DNA from: Planctomycetia bacterium
GTDB lineage: Bacteria > Planctomycetota > Planctomycetia > Pirellulales > UBA1268
Length of the DNA stretch: 64,000 bases
Assembly: GCA_021414115.1 (NCBI GenBank)
Contig: JAIOPD010000071.1
Coordinates: 88,123-152,122, forward strand
Reading direction: 5' to 3'
Made by a program: the position numbers and the translations under genes. Each line of letters opens with the position of its first letter. Position 1 is the stretch's first letter. The notes under the pieces were generated by a model. The model saw only the letters and a program-made list of their open reading frames with translations. It was not told the DNA's origin and did no database searches. Shown one piece after another: positions 17,694-27,350 of this stretch.

Positions 17694-18569
17694 TTAGCGC
17701 ACCGCCTCCTGTAGCATCTTCGAGTTGGGGATCGAGTGCCGCGACACGCCGCCGCCATCGCGGGTCTCGATGATCGTGGCCACCGGCCCCACTTCGCGGA
17801 CCGTGCCCTCGAAGCCGGCCACGCTCACCGTGTCTCCGGCCTGGAGACGCTGGCGGACGTAGTAGCCCGACAAGATGCCCGACATCACGTCGCGGCCGCC
17901 GAGGCCGAAGGCGAGGGCGAAACCCGCGGCGAGACCAGCTGAGCCGATCAGGATCAACTTCTCGAGCAGGGCGAACTGGATGCCGAGCTGGTTGAAGGCC
18001 GCGATGAAGGTCAGGATCGAGAGCACCCAGTAGCAGCCGCCGGCCAGATACTCGGCGTATGACAGCCCGACACGGTCGGCACTCGTCGCCACCACGCCGC
18101 GGACGAAGGTCGCCGCCAACAGGCCCACCACCACCACCACGGTCGCCACGAGCACCTTCGGGATGTAGTTCACGACCTCTTTCATCGCGAGCGAGACGCT
18201 CTCGAGTCCGAGGATGCTGAACGCCGCCATCACGAACACGCTCATCAGCAGCCAGAACGTCAGGCCGCCGACGATCGCCGGCACCGCGCGGCGGATGCCC
18301 ACGTCGTGCATGCTCTGCGCCAGGCCGCTCTTCTCGGCCGCCGTCTGCAGGCCGATCTTCTCGCTGATCACGGTGATCAGGCCGCCGATCCAGCGGGCCA
18401 GCACGTAGCCCACGACGAGCACCACCACCATCGCCACCAGTTTCGGGGCGATCAGGATCACCTGGCTCCATGCCTGCGTGAAGCTGTCCACGAGCGCCTG
18501 CCGCGACACGTTCACCGTTTCGCGAGCCGTCTCGGCGGCGGTCTGCCCGAATACCACGAAGTCCGTCAT
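17694..18569 (-). CDS. Small-conductance mechanosensitive channel-like (MscS/CmpX) protein
   Basis: 291 aa with about four to five membrane helices: VAMVVVLVVGYVLARWIGG, AIVGGLTFWLLMSVFVMAAF, VLVATVVVVVGLLAATF and a region up to LILIGSAGLAAGFALAFGLGGRDVMSGILSGYY. The last matches the MscS pore-lining TM3 and the start of the beta domain (VSVAGFEGTVREVGPVATIIET). The N-terminal part resembles the conserved-TM-helix arrangement of CmpX-like proteins. It lacks the long C-terminal vestibule of classical MscS. The start is supported by AAAGGAG. Predicted role: osmotic or membrane-tension response in the inner membrane. Confidence 0.8.
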   Translation of the reverse strand: MTDFVVFGQTAAETARETVNVSRQALVDSFTQAWSQVILIAPKLVAMVVVLVVGYVLARWIGGLITVISEKIGLQTAAEKSGLAQSMHDVGIRRAVPAIVGGLTFWLLMSVFVMAAFSILGLESVSLAMKEVVNYIPKVLVATVVVVVGLLAATFVRGVVATSADRVGLSYAEYLAGGCYWVLSILTFIAAFNQLGIQFALLEKLILIGSAGLAAGFALAFGLGGRDVMSGILSGYYVRQRLQAGDTVSVAGFEGTVREVGPVATIIETRDGGGVSRHSIPNSKMLQEAVR

Positions 18570-18692
18570 CTCATGCTCCTTTGTTGCCGCAACCGTCCCT
18601 CATGGACGATCGCGGCGACCCCTGCGGGAATTGTCTCGTTGGCCCGCAACCCAACCCATCCCGCCGGCAGCCGTGCCGGCGTGTGTCTTGTG

Positions 18693-18944
18693 TCATCGCG
18701 CGTCGCCGCGCGTTCCCCCGTGCCTTGTCGCTTTCGGCCACGAACCCGTCACCGTGTAGTGCACCGCGGCGAACAGGGCGGCGGCCATGTGCATGACGGC
18801 CCAGCCCGTCGCGCCAAGCGCGAACTCGATCACGTGCACGATCAGGAGCCGCGGGTTCAGCTTCCGCCGCACCCCCGCCGTGAACGTCCGCTGAGCCGGC
18901 ACCGGCGGCACCGCCACGTCAGCCAGTTGGTCGAGCAGGTCCAT
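18693..18944 (-). CDS. Small membrane protein beside ECF sigma factor
   Basis: 83 aa. The N-terminal segment MDLLDQLADVAVPPVPAQRTF precedes RRKLNPRLLIVHVIEFALGATGWAVMHMAAALFAAVHYTVTG, which is one or two membrane helices. I recall planctomycetes often having a comparable small protein with the same VPPVP...LNP layout next to sigma factors, so a regulatory or anti-sigma-like role is possible but unproven. It lies about 280 bp downstream of the sigma gene on the same strand, separated by a dispersed repeat. Confidence 0.6.
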   Translation of the reverse strand: MDLLDQLADVAVPPVPAQRTFTAGVRRKLNPRLLIVHVIEFALGATGWAVMHMAAALFAAVHYTVTGSWPKATRHGGTRGDAR

Positions 18945-19077
18945 GCACCACGCCCCTCGAGGCCCCGGTTGTCGGCACCCCGCCGACGCCGTTTGGCCTC
19001 ACTCCATCTGTTGCCGCCGCCGCCCGCCGTGTCACACGAATTTTTTGAAGCCGTGTTTTCCCGCGGATTTCGCGGCC

Positions 19078-19204
19078 GCGGCTCTCCCGTCGGGAAGCCC
19101 CAAGCGCGATCGCTGGGTATACGCCCTCCACCCCAACTCGCTCCGCAGCGCCTCCGCACGATTCACCCGCTTACCCGTCGCTCGCGCTCCGGGCTTCCCG
19201 AGCA
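19078..19204. repeat. Dispersed GC-rich inverted intergenic repeat, copy near sigma gene
   Basis: One arm reads GGGAAGCCCCAAGCGCGATC and the other, inverted, reads GCTCGCGCTCCGGGCTTCCC. It is the same family as at 16.8, 17.3 and 27.35 kb. The pair can fold into an imperfect hairpin in the gap between the sigma factor and the small membrane protein genes. Confidence 0.65.
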
Positions 19205-19221
19205 CCCAAGGCCACCGCTCG

Positions 19222-19782
19222 CTAATCGCCGAGCATGCGGCCGGCTTTGGTGGCGAGCCGTTCACGAATCCGGCTGATCCGCATCCGCAGGGCGCCGGAC
19301 GTCGTGCCGAACATCTCCGCGAGCTCGTCGTAGTCGTGATTCTCCGCGAACCGCATCAGCACGAGGGCGCGTTCCTCCTCGTCGAGCTGCTCGAGCACCT
19401 TCTGCGCGTCGTGCGCGGCGTCGACCGCCTGGCTCGGCGACGCCTGCGGATCCGCGTGTGTCTCCGCGAGGCCACACTCGCCGCCCGACTCCGGCGATTC
19501 ACGCCGGCGCCGACGGGTCCGCGACCGTCGCAGCGTCAGGCAGGTGCGGATCGCCACGCCGTGGAGCCATGTCGAGTAGCGGCTGCGACCGGCGAACTTG
19601 CCGCGTTCGAAAAACAGCCGCACGAACACCTCCTGGGCCGCGTCCTCCGCGTCGTGCTCGGTGCCCATCAACCGCCAGCAGACCCGCCACACCCGCTCCC
19701 GAAACCGGTCCATGAGCGCCGTAAACGCGACGCCGTCGGACCCCTCGCGGGCGGCCTGCGCCGCGAGTTCCTCGTCGCTCAT
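19222..19782 (-). CDS. ECF-type RNA polymerase sigma factor
   Basis: 186 aa from the ATG at 19782 (MSDEELAAQAAREG). Region 2 includes FRERVWRVCWRLMGTEHDAEDAAQEVFVRLF, and the region 2.3-2.4 part continues GRSRYSTWLHGVAIRTCLTLRR. Region 4 contains LDEEERALVLMRFAENHDYDELAEMFGTTSGALRMRISRIRERL, the helix-turn-helix that reads the -35. The track extends the frame to 19962, but this N-terminal extension is unlike sigma factors and would nearly reach into glmM. It follows glmM by 62 bp, so the two may be co-transcribed. Confidence 0.88.
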   Translation of the reverse strand: MSDEELAAQAAREGSDGVAFTALMDRFRERVWRVCWRLMGTEHDAEDAAQEVFVRLFFERGKFAGRSRYSTWLHGVAIRTCLTLRRSRTRRRRRESPESGGECGLAETHADPQASPSQAVDAAHDAQKVLEQLDEEERALVLMRFAENHDYDELAEMFGTTSGALRMRISRIRERLATKAGRMLGD

Positions 19783-19844
19783 CTCGTCGGTGCGGGGGGC
19801 GCCTGAAGCATCCACGCGGCTCGTCCCTCGCAGCGAGGGGCTCC

Positions 19845-21224
19845 CTATCCTCGGAGCGCCGCGGCGGCGCGGGCGATCGCCGCGTCGGCCAGGGCGCTGT
19901 CGCAGGCCTCGGCCACGATGCGCACGATCGGCTCGGTGTTGCTCGCGCGGACGAGCAGCCAACCACCGGTCCAGTCGAGCCGCAGGCCGTCGAGGTGACT
20001 CGCCGTGGCCTCCGGAAACGCTCGCTCGATCCGGCCAAGGCCGGCGGCCAGGGCGGGACCGCGGAGATCGGGCGAGAGATCGATCTTCGTCTTGACCATC
20101 ACCATGCTCGGCAGGGCCGCGGCGAGGCTCTCGATCGTCTCCGTGCCGGCAGCCAGCCGGTCGAGCACGAGGGCCATCCCCACGAAACTGTCGCGGACGA
20201 GCACCACTCGCGGATCGATCACGCCGCCGTTGCCCTCGCCACCGAGCACGGCCCCGCAGGCGAGCATCTCATCGACGACGTTGGCCTCGCCCACCTTCGA
20301 CACGCGGCAGGTCACGCCGTGCCGCGCCGCGATCGCGGCCGTCATGCCGCTCGTCGAGCAGTTCACGACGACCGGGCCGGGCGTCTTCGCGAGCACGCCT
20401 TCGACCGCCAGCGCGAGCGTCGCCTCCTCGCCGATATACCGTCCGTCGGCCGTGGCGATCGCGAGCCGATCGGCGTCGGGATCCTGAAAGAAGCCGACGT
20501 CGGCTGAGTGCCGCCTGATCAGCGGGAGCAGCCCGGCGAGGTTGGCGGCCGTGGGCTCGGGCTCGTGCGCGAACAGGCCGTCGGGAGTGCCCCCTTCGAT
20601 CACGATCTCGCAGCCGAGATGCTCGAGAAGCGGCCGCGCCACGCGACTGCCGGCGCCATGACCACTGTCGAGCCAGACCCGGGGCCGACGGCGACGGATC
20701 GCCCCGACATCGACGATCGCGGCGACCAGCCGCACATGGGCGGCCGTGCCATCCCACGACGTCGTGCGGCCGCAGGCCGCTCCTGCCGAAATCGGCGGGA
20801 GGCCCGGTGGCAGTGCTTCGTAGTGCGTGAGCACCTCGCGGCCGGCGGCCGCCGTGAGCACCCGACCGGCGGAGGAAAAGAGTTTGAGGCCGTTGTAGCG
20901 GGCGGGATTGTGGCTCGCCGAGATCTGGATGCCCCCCGCGGCCCCGCGGTCGCGGACCACGATCCCGATCGTGGGCGTGGCCGCCAGGCCGCAGTCGATG
21001 ACATCGCGGCCGAGCCGCGTGAGATGGTCGGCGAGGGCGAAGGCGAGTGCCGGGCCGCTCTGCCGGCCGTCACGGCCGATGACGATCGGCCCCGGCGGCA
21101 GCGTGGCGGCGAAGGCGTGGACGTAGCGAACGGCCACGTCGGTCGTGAGCGACGCGGCCACGACGCCCCGCAGGCCCGACACGCTCACGATCAACGGCTC
21201 GTCGGGAAAGGTTGGGTGGCTCAT
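19845..21224 (-). CDS. glmM: Phosphoglucosamine mutase-like phosphohexomutase
   Basis: 459 aa from the ATG at 21224 (MSHPTFPDEPLIVSVSGLRG). Alpha-D-phosphohexomutase motifs in order: IVIGRDGRQSGP, the phospho-serine loop QISASHNPARYNGLK, the metal-binding loop DPDADRLAIA, the sugar-specificity loop GGEGNGGVIDP and the phosphate-binding end RASNTEPIVRIVAEA. The GEGNGGV loop is typical of glucosamine/mannose-type enzymes, so GlmM (peptidoglycan precursor supply) is likely, but a phosphomannomutase role is not excluded. Divergently transcribed from the pgm-like gene with a 64-bp gap. Confidence 0.85.
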   Translation of the reverse strand: MSHPTFPDEPLIVSVSGLRGVVAASLTTDVAVRYVHAFAATLPPGPIVIGRDGRQSGPALAFALADHLTRLGRDVIDCGLAATPTIGIVVRDRGAAGGIQISASHNPARYNGLKLFSSAGRVLTAAAGREVLTHYEALPPGLPPISAGAACGRTTSWDGTAAHVRLVAAIVDVGAIRRRRPRVWLDSGHGAGSRVARPLLEHLGCEIVIEGGTPDGLFAHEPEPTAANLAGLLPLIRRHSADVGFFQDPDADRLAIATADGRYIGEEATLALAVEGVLAKTPGPVVVNCSTSGMTAAIAARHGVTCRVSKVGEANVVDEMLACGAVLGGEGNGGVIDPRVVLVRDSFVGMALVLDRLAAGTETIESLAAALPSMVMVKTKIDLSPDLRGPALAAGLGRIERAFPEATASHLDGLRLDWTGGWLLVRASNTEPIVRIVAEACDSALADAAIARAAAALRG

Positions 21225-21288
21225 GGGGGCCGCAGTATAAAGTTCCGCACCCCCAGCCCTGAAACCCGCCCTGCCCCGGAGCCCCGTC

Positions 21289-23154
21289 ATGCCCCCGCCG
21301 TCCGCCGCCGACGTCGCCCGACTTCTCGACTCGATCGCCGCCGCTCGTGCCGCCGGCACGATCACGGAGCACTCGGCCGCGACGATGCGGGACTGGCTCA
21401 CGCAGCCGCGATATGCGGAATTCACCGCGGAACTGGCGAGTCGGATCGACCGCGGGCTCTGGAAGGAACTCGACGACGTCTACTGGACCGTGATCCCGTT
21501 CGGCACCGGCGGCCGCCGCGGGATGATGTATCCGGTCGGTTCCAACGCCATCAACGACCGGACGATCGGCGAGAGCGCCCAGGGGCTTGCCGACCATGTG
21601 CGGAGCACGCTTCCCGCAGGCGAGACGCCGACCTGCGCGATCGCCTATGACACCCGGCACCGCTCGGAGCACTTCGCGAAGCTCTGCACCGAGGTGCTGC
21701 TGGCCGCCGGCTTCAAGGTGTATTTCCTGAGAGGTGTGCGCAGCACGCCCGAGCTCTCGTTCGCGGTGCGTTTTACGAAGAGCACCTGCGGCATCATGGT
21801 GACCGCAAGCCACAACCCGCCCACCGACAACGCCGTGAAGGTCTACTGGGAGGGGGGCGTGCAGGTGCTACCGCCGCACGATCGAGGGATCATCGACCGC
21901 GTGATGAAGGTCGACACGATCCACCGGGAGTCGTTCGAGTCAGGAGTGGCCAGCGGCCGCGTGCAGTTCGTGGAGCAAGAGATCGACCCCGCGTTCGTGA
22001 AGGCGGTGCTTCTGCAATCGGCCGCCGGCCCGCGCGACATCTCCATTCTTTACACCCCGCTCCACGGTGTGGGCGCGACGGCCGTGGTGCCGGTGCTCAC
22101 CGGGGCGGGCTTCGAGCGGCTGCGGCTCTACGGCCCGCACGAGACGCCCGACGGCGACTTCCCCAACGTGCCCGGCCACGTGGCCAACCCGGAAAACCCG
22201 GCCGTGCTCGGCGGGCCGATCGAGGAGGCCAAGGCCCGCGGCGACGACCTCGTGCTGGCGAGCGACCCAGACTGCGACCGGCTCGGCGCCGCGGCGCCGC
22301 TCACGCGGCAGCCTGGTGCCGGCTGGAGCACGTTCACGGGCAACCAGCTCTGCGGCCTGCTCTGCGAGCAGGCGATCGCGGGCCGCCGGGCCCGCGGCGA
22401 ATCGACGCCGGGCGACTACGTGGTGACCACGATCGTGACCAGCGGACTGGTGCGCCGGGTGGCCGAGTCGCACGGCCTGAAGGTCGACGACACGCAGCTC
22501 GTGGGCTTCAAATGGATCTGCTCGGCGATCGACGGGCATGGGCCGGCGGGCTTCGTGTTCGGCACGGAGGAGTCGCACGGCTACCTCGCCGGCACGCATG
22601 TTCGCGACAAGGACGCCGCCGTGGCCGCGTTGCTCATGGCCGAACAGACGGCGGCCCTCAAGGCCGAGGGCCGCACGCCGCACGAAAAACTCGACGAACT
22701 CTTCACGCAGCATGGCTGCCATCAGGAGCGGCAGATCAACGTGATGCTGCCGGGGGCCACGGGCATGGAACGCATGCAGGAGATCATGGCGGCCCTGCGG
22801 GCCACGCCGCCCAAGTCGTTCGGCGGGCTCGACGTGGCCCGCACCCGCGATCAGGCGAGCCTGCGCACCTGGACCCCGAGCTCGACTCCCGCGGCTTACG
22901 CGGGAGTGCCGAGCGACGTGGTGCTGTTTGACCTCGCCGGGCCGGGGGCCGGAGTGCTGTTGCCCGACGGCCGGTTTCCGCCGCTCGGCAACGCGGTGGC
23001 GGCGCGACCCTCGGGCACGGAGCCCAAGATCAAGTTTTATCTCTTCGCCTACGCGCCGCCGGGCAGCGCGGCCGCCCTTCCCGCGACGAAGCAGCTGCTC
23101 CACGAGCGGCTCGACGCGATCGAAAAAGATTTACGGGCGATCGTCGGCGTGTGA
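21289..23154 (+). CDS. Phosphoglucomutase/phosphomannomutase-type phospho-sugar mutase
   Basis: 621 aa, the long form typical of PgcA-like enzymes. Motifs: a PFGTGGRRGMMYPVGSNAIN start region, the active serine in MVTASHNPPTDNAVKVYW, the metal loop ASDPDCDRLGAA, the sugar loop GTEESHGYLAG and the C-terminal phosphate site ARPSGTEPKIKFYL. It probably interconverts glucose-1-P and glucose-6-P, feeding the glycogen pathway that includes glgC in this window. Its 3' end overlaps the convergent HEXXH gene by 24 bp. Confidence 0.9.
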   Translation: MPPPSAADVARLLDSIAAARAAGTITEHSAATMRDWLTQPRYAEFTAELASRIDRGLWKELDDVYWTVIPFGTGGRRGMMYPVGSNAINDRTIGESAQGLADHVRSTLPAGETPTCAIAYDTRHRSEHFAKLCTEVLLAAGFKVYFLRGVRSTPELSFAVRFTKSTCGIMVTASHNPPTDNAVKVYWEGGVQVLPPHDRGIIDRVMKVDTIHRESFESGVASGRVQFVEQEIDPAFVKAVLLQSAAGPRDISILYTPLHGVGATAVVPVLTGAGFERLRLYGPHETPDGDFPNVPGHVANPENPAVLGGPIEEAKARGDDLVLASDPDCDRLGAAAPLTRQPGAGWSTFTGNQLCGLLCEQAIAGRRARGESTPGDYVVTTIVTSGLVRRVAESHGLKVDDTQLVGFKWICSAIDGHGPAGFVFGTEESHGYLAGTHVRDKDAAVAALLMAEQTAALKAEGRTPHEKLDELFTQHGCHQERQINVMLPGATGMERMQEIMAALRATPPKSFGGLDVARTRDQASLRTWTPSSTPAAYAGVPSDVVLFDLAGPGAGVLLPDGRFPPLGNAVAARPSGTEPKIKFYLFAYAPPGSAAALPATKQLLHERLDAIEKDLRAIVGV

Positions 23155-24480
23155 CGCGGGCTGGATGTCGACCGCGAGCGAACCCTTGTCGTCGGCGAGA
23201 CTTCCCGGCGGTTCGTTGAGCTTGACGTAGAGCGGTCCGTCGGTGACGGCCGTGAGGGTAGCCCGGGCACCGTCGCCGAGGATCATGAACCTCGGCCTGC
23301 CGCCATCCGCAGGCCGATCGACCCACTGCGCGGCGAGCAGGCGGCCCAGCGGGCGGCCGCGGTACCAGTCGAGCGAGATGCCGTCGGCCTCGCTTTCGAT
23401 CGTGGCGTCTTTCATCGAGCCGATCGTGCACCGGCCGGTCGCCAGAAGGTCGTATCGGCGGCCTTTCGCCAGCGCGAAGCCGGCATTTTGCCAGCCGCGG
23501 CCGGCGGCGACATCGATCCGCTGCTTCGATTCGAGCGCCGAGCCGGCCGACCAGTCGATCGCTGACCGCGCGAAGTCGTAGCCGTAATCGAGGTCGTCGA
23601 TGAAGGCCTCGAAATCGCGGGCGGCGCGCGGGGGATCGTAGCCGGGGAGGGCCGCGAGCCGCGTGTTGAACTCCGCGTCGAGCGTGCCGCGTTCGAGCTC
23701 GCGGAAGGCCGTGGCATACGCGGGATGACCCGCGAACATGGCGACGGCGGCCCAGCTCGACGCGTAGTCGGCGATCCGTGTGTGGTGGCCGGGGGGCGTG
23801 GCCAGCACGTCGGCGAGTGCGGGCGCCGTGCCCGCGGCATGCACGTCGCGAAGATTCTCGATGCGGCCGAGTTGCTCGACGTCCGTGGCACGATCCGGCA
23901 TCGGTGTCGGGACATACCGGCCGGCATTCCCAACCCCTTCGAGGCGGTGCGTGGCGAGATACTCCGCGATTCCCTCGTTGTACCACGTGGGAGTCGCCAG
24001 GCTGCGGACGGTGAGCGTGAAGGCATGCACGCCCTCGTGCAGGAGCAGGTGCCGGCGATAGGCGGAGTTGGACTGGTCCATCAGCCAGAAACGGTTGCGA
24101 TCGCAGAATCCGTTGACGAACTCGGGAATCGCATCGGGGAGCAGGCCCGCGGTGCGGAATCGCTCGCGATCGACGACCAGGCAGCCAAACGCCCGCCACG
24201 TGCGGAGCGATTCGGGTGGGAGCCGATAGTGACGACACCAGGCCGCGAACGCTTCGTCGAAGACCCGCGGTAGGTCGTCCACGCCGTCGCCGTCACGCGC
24301 TGGCCGGTCGGTCGCCAGGACCAGGTGGGTGGATTCGAGTACGCGAAGCCCGGCCCGTCGCGCCGTCATCTTCAGCGGCTCCACCGCCACGAGGTCGCTG
24401 GCCTGGGCGAGCGCGGATGCCAGCGCGGCCGCGGTGATGGCGGCTTGGACGGCGATCACGACGAGATTCACTCCACGCAT
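23131..24480 (-). CDS. Exported protein with HEGVH zinc-protease motif
   Basis: 449 aa from ATG 24480, which puts a signal peptide (LVVIAVQAAITAAALASALAQA) at the N-terminus; the track start at 24516 is an alternative. The middle (about residues 140-170) contains HLLLHEGVHAFTLTV, then WYNEGIAEYLATH, which is the HEXXH...NE-GxAEY arrangement of gluzincin-like metallopeptidases. The C-terminal third has beta-rich lectin-like phrases (RFMILGDGARATL). I do not recognise a named family beyond DUF1570-like secreted zincins. Tail-to-tail overlap with the phosphohexomutase gene. Confidence 0.7.
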   Translation of the reverse strand: MRGVNLVVIAVQAAITAAALASALAQASDLVAVEPLKMTARRAGLRVLESTHLVLATDRPARDGDGVDDLPRVFDEAFAAWCRHYRLPPESLRTWRAFGCLVVDRERFRTAGLLPDAIPEFVNGFCDRNRFWLMDQSNSAYRRHLLLHEGVHAFTLTVRSLATPTWYNEGIAEYLATHRLEGVGNAGRYVPTPMPDRATDVEQLGRIENLRDVHAAGTAPALADVLATPPGHHTRIADYASSWAAVAMFAGHPAYATAFRELERGTLDAEFNTRLAALPGYDPPRAARDFEAFIDDLDYGYDFARSAIDWSAGSALESKQRIDVAAGRGWQNAGFALAKGRRYDLLATGRCTIGSMKDATIESEADGISLDWYRGRPLGRLLAAQWVDRPADGGRPRFMILGDGARATLTAVTDGPLYVKLNEPPGSLADDKGSLAVDIQPASHADDRP

Positions 24481-24573
24481 TTCCCCCAGTTCACCCAGCC
24501 GCCGCCGAACCGGCAAGGCGAACCGTGGCTTGGCGGGGCAAGGTGATGGATTGGGCCGGAATGTCCGATCGCA

Positions 24574-25944
24574 GTGAACGGGGAGTCGGTGCTACAAGCC
24601 CGTCTCGCCAGGAGGGCGGACGCCGTGCGGCAGGGAAGCCGAGAACGTGCCGGTGCGCGACGCTGCGGAATCATCGCAGCGGTGTGCGTCGTCGTTGCAT
24701 CATCGCCGCCTGAAGCGGGAGCACAGACGCCCTCCGACGAGGCGAAGGTCAGCGCTTGGGCCAGCGGAGGAACATCGACCACGACGACGCCCGCCGACAA
24801 GGACGGCAAGCCAGGTGCGGGCGTCGCACCCGTTGGGGCGATTCCATTTTGGCAGGCCCCCGCGACGCCGCAGGCCGTCGTGCAGGGCGGGGCGATTCCG
24901 CCTGGCTGGCAGCCGCAGGCCGTGCCCTACCAGGGCATCGGGCCCGACGGGAGGCCGATGACGATGTACATCGCGCCGACGTACGTGTTTACCTATCAAT
25001 CGGGGCCGCCCGTGCTCGCCGCGCCCACGGTCAATCGCAGTCAGGCATACGGCGCGCCGCAGCAGCCCTATCCGCCTGGATGGAACTTCGCGACCAGCGG
25101 CGCGCAGCCGGTGACCCCGACGCTCCCGCCGGCGACCGTCGCGCGGTACCAGCCGACTCCTTATCAGTTTCCGACCGACTCACGGGCGCTCACCGGCACA
25201 CCGGTCGCGCCGCCGGCGGGCGTGCCCGCGCCGCCGCCACAGACATGGGGAACGGCTCCACCCGCGCCGCAGCCGCCGACGCAGTGGGGGGCGTCCGACG
25301 CCGCGCCGGCGGCCGCAGCGCCGTCATCAGGCGACTGGGTGACGGTCGTACCGCCGGCTGTTGCGGGCGCCGCGTTGGCCGCCGGGGCGACGGCAGCAGA
25401 CACGCCGTCGTCGGAGCCGCAGATGGCGGCGCTGCCGCCTCCCGTCACGCCGGTGCCAGCGCCGTCTTCGATTCCCGCGCAGCCGGTCAGTTCGAGTGGC
25501 ATGTCGTCACCGCCGTCCGCGAGTCGCGCGGCCAACTCGCATCTCTGGCGGGTGGTGGGCGTGAGCGACGGCGACACGGTGACCTGCCTCGACGAAAACA
25601 ACCAGCAGCAGAAGGTCCGGTTGGCGGAGATCGACGCTCCCGAGATCGGGCAGGACTACGGCAAGAACTCGCGGGAGGCGCTCGCCGGCATGGTGTTCGG
25701 CAAGACCGTCGAGGTGGTCGATGACGGCCGCGACCGCTATGGCCGCTGGATCGGCCACCTGTCCGTCGATGGAATGGACGTCAATCGGCAGATGGTGGCC
25801 ACGGGCAATGCCTGGCACTACGCCGCCTATTCGACCGACCAGAACCTCGCGGCCCTCCAGGCCCAGGCCCAATCGCAACGGATCGGCCTCTGGTCGCAGC
25901 CCAATCCGACGTCGCCGTGGGACTACCGCGCGAGCGGCAAGTAG
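24574..25944 (+). CDS. Exported protein with C-terminal thermonuclease (SNase) domain
   Basis: 456 aa, GTG start. An N-terminal basic segment and hydrophobic stretch (CGIIAAVCVVVASS) ending in EAGAQ look like a signal peptide. Residues about 40-310 are Pro/Ala/Gln-rich linker with a conserved-looking island (IPPGWQPQAVPYQGIGPDGRPMTMYI). The last about 135 residues are an SNase fold: VVGVSDGDTVTCL, VRLAEIDAPEIGQDYG, DDGRDRYGRWIGHL and MVATGNAWHY, retaining the catalytic Asp/Arg/Glu pattern. Likely a secreted or envelope nuclease; the long linker may tether it to the wall. Confidence 0.85.
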   Translation: MNGESVLQARLARRADAVRQGSRERAGARRCGIIAAVCVVVASSPPEAGAQTPSDEAKVSAWASGGTSTTTTPADKDGKPGAGVAPVGAIPFWQAPATPQAVVQGGAIPPGWQPQAVPYQGIGPDGRPMTMYIAPTYVFTYQSGPPVLAAPTVNRSQAYGAPQQPYPPGWNFATSGAQPVTPTLPPATVARYQPTPYQFPTDSRALTGTPVAPPAGVPAPPPQTWGTAPPAPQPPTQWGASDAAPAAAAPSSGDWVTVVPPAVAGAALAAGATAADTPSSEPQMAALPPPVTPVPAPSSIPAQPVSSSGMSSPPSASRAANSHLWRVVGVSDGDTVTCLDENNQQQKVRLAEIDAPEIGQDYGKNSREALAGMVFGKTVEVVDDGRDRYGRWIGHLSVDGMDVNRQMVATGNAWHYAAYSTDQNLAALQAQAQSQRIGLWSQPNPTSPWDYRASGK

Positions 25945-25947
25945 CAC

Positions 25948-27309
25948 TTGGCCGAGCGAGCCTTGAAAGAAGCCGTCTCTGAATCGCGGGCGTCGGCCAG
26001 CCGGCAGCGCTGGGTGATCTGTGCCGTCCTGTTTTTCGCCGCGGCGATCAACTACATCGACCGGCAGGTGATCGGGATTCTCAAGCCAACGCTCCAGGAC
26101 GAGTTTCACTTCAGTGAACGCGACTACGCGGCCATCGTGTTCAGCTTCCAGGCCGCCTACGCCGTGGGGCTGCTGCTGGCCGGCCGGATCATCGACCGAA
26201 TCGGGGTGCGGATCGGTTTTGCGCTGGCCGTCGTCGTCTGGAGCGTGGGGGCCGCGGTGCATGCGTGCGCCGACTGGCTGCCGTGGCTAAAACTGCCGAC
26301 GGTGTCGATCGACCCGCCCGCGGTGACCCTGCTGGGCGGAGCCGCGGCGGGCCTGGCGTTGGCCCGGCTCGTGCTCGGCATCGGCGAGGCCGGCAACTTC
26401 CCCGCCTCCATCAAGACCGTGGCGGAATGGTTTCCCAAACGCGAGCGGGCCTTCGCGACTGGCATCTTCAACTCCGGCACGAACATCGGAGCGCTCATCA
26501 CGCCATTGGTGGTTCCCTGGATCACGCTGCAGTTCGGCTGGCAGTGGGCCTTCGTGGTCACCGGCCTGCTCGGGTTCGCCTGGGTCGGGTGGTGGTGGCT
26601 GGCCTATGCACCGCCCGAACGACACCCCCGGGTGAATGCCGCCGAACTGGCCATCATCCAGTCCGATCCGCCCGAGTCGTCCGAGCGGGTGGCCTGGAGC
26701 AGCCTGCTGCCGCACCGACAGACCTGGGCCTTCGCACTCGGCAAGTTTCTCACCGATCCGATCTGGTGGCTGTATCTCTTCTGGGTGCCCGACTTTCTCA
26801 AGCGAAATCACGGGCTCGACCTGAAGACGATGGGGCTCCCGCTGATCGTGATTTACCTCGTGGCTGACATCGGCAGCATCGGCGGCGGCTGGCTCTCGTC
26901 GCACCTCATGCAGCGCGGCTGGTCGACGAACGCGGCCCGAAAAACGGCGATGCTCGTCAGCGCTCTGGCCGTGGTGCCGATGCTCTTTGCGGCGCAGGCC
27001 AAGAGCCTCTGGGTGGCGGTGGGCCTGGTGTCGCTCGCGGCGGCGGCTCACCAGGGCTGGTCAGCCAACCTCTTTACACTGGCGTCTGACATGTTTCCAA
27101 AGCGGGCCGTCGGGTCGGTGGTCGGCATCGGTGGAATGGCCGGATCGGTGGGCGGGATGCTGATCGCGCTCGTCGTCGGCGCCATCCTGGAGAAGACCGG
27201 CAGCTACGTGCCGATCTTCGTGATCGCGGCACTGGCCTACTTGGTGGCGCTCACCGTGATCCAACTCCTCGTTCCCAGGCTCGAGCCAGCCACGATCGAG
27301 CCCAGGTGA
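25948..27309 (+). CDS. MFS transporter, ACS/hexuronate type
   Basis: 453 aa, TTG start 3 bp after the preceding stop. Twelve membrane helices are visible. The first block INYIDRQVIGILKPTLQDEF, then GIGEAGNFPASIKTVAEWFPKRERAFATGIFNSGTNIGALI, is the signature of the anion:cation symporter family (ExuT-like). DFLKRNHGLDLKTMGLPLI and SANLFTLASDMFPKRAVGSVVGIGGMAGSVGGML follow. The predicted substrate is a sugar acid, not determinable more precisely. Likely translationally coupled to the thermonuclease gene. It is the last core gene before the island edge. Confidence 0.88.
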   Translation: MAERALKEAVSESRASASRQRWVICAVLFFAAAINYIDRQVIGILKPTLQDEFHFSERDYAAIVFSFQAAYAVGLLLAGRIIDRIGVRIGFALAVVVWSVGAAVHACADWLPWLKLPTVSIDPPAVTLLGGAAAGLALARLVLGIGEAGNFPASIKTVAEWFPKRERAFATGIFNSGTNIGALITPLVVPWITLQFGWQWAFVVTGLLGFAWVGWWWLAYAPPERHPRVNAAELAIIQSDPPESSERVAWSSLLPHRQTWAFALGKFLTDPIWWLYLFWVPDFLKRNHGLDLKTMGLPLIVIYLVADIGSIGGGWLSSHLMQRGWSTNAARKTAMLVSALAVVPMLFAAQAKSLWVAVGLVSLAAAAHQGWSANLFTLASDMFPKRAVGSVVGIGGMAGSVGGMLIALVVGAILEKTGSYVPIFVIAALAYLVALTVIQLLVPRLEPATIEPR

Positions 27310-27350
27310 TTTTCCCCGGGGCAATCCGTGGGCCGCGGCATCGGGTGCTC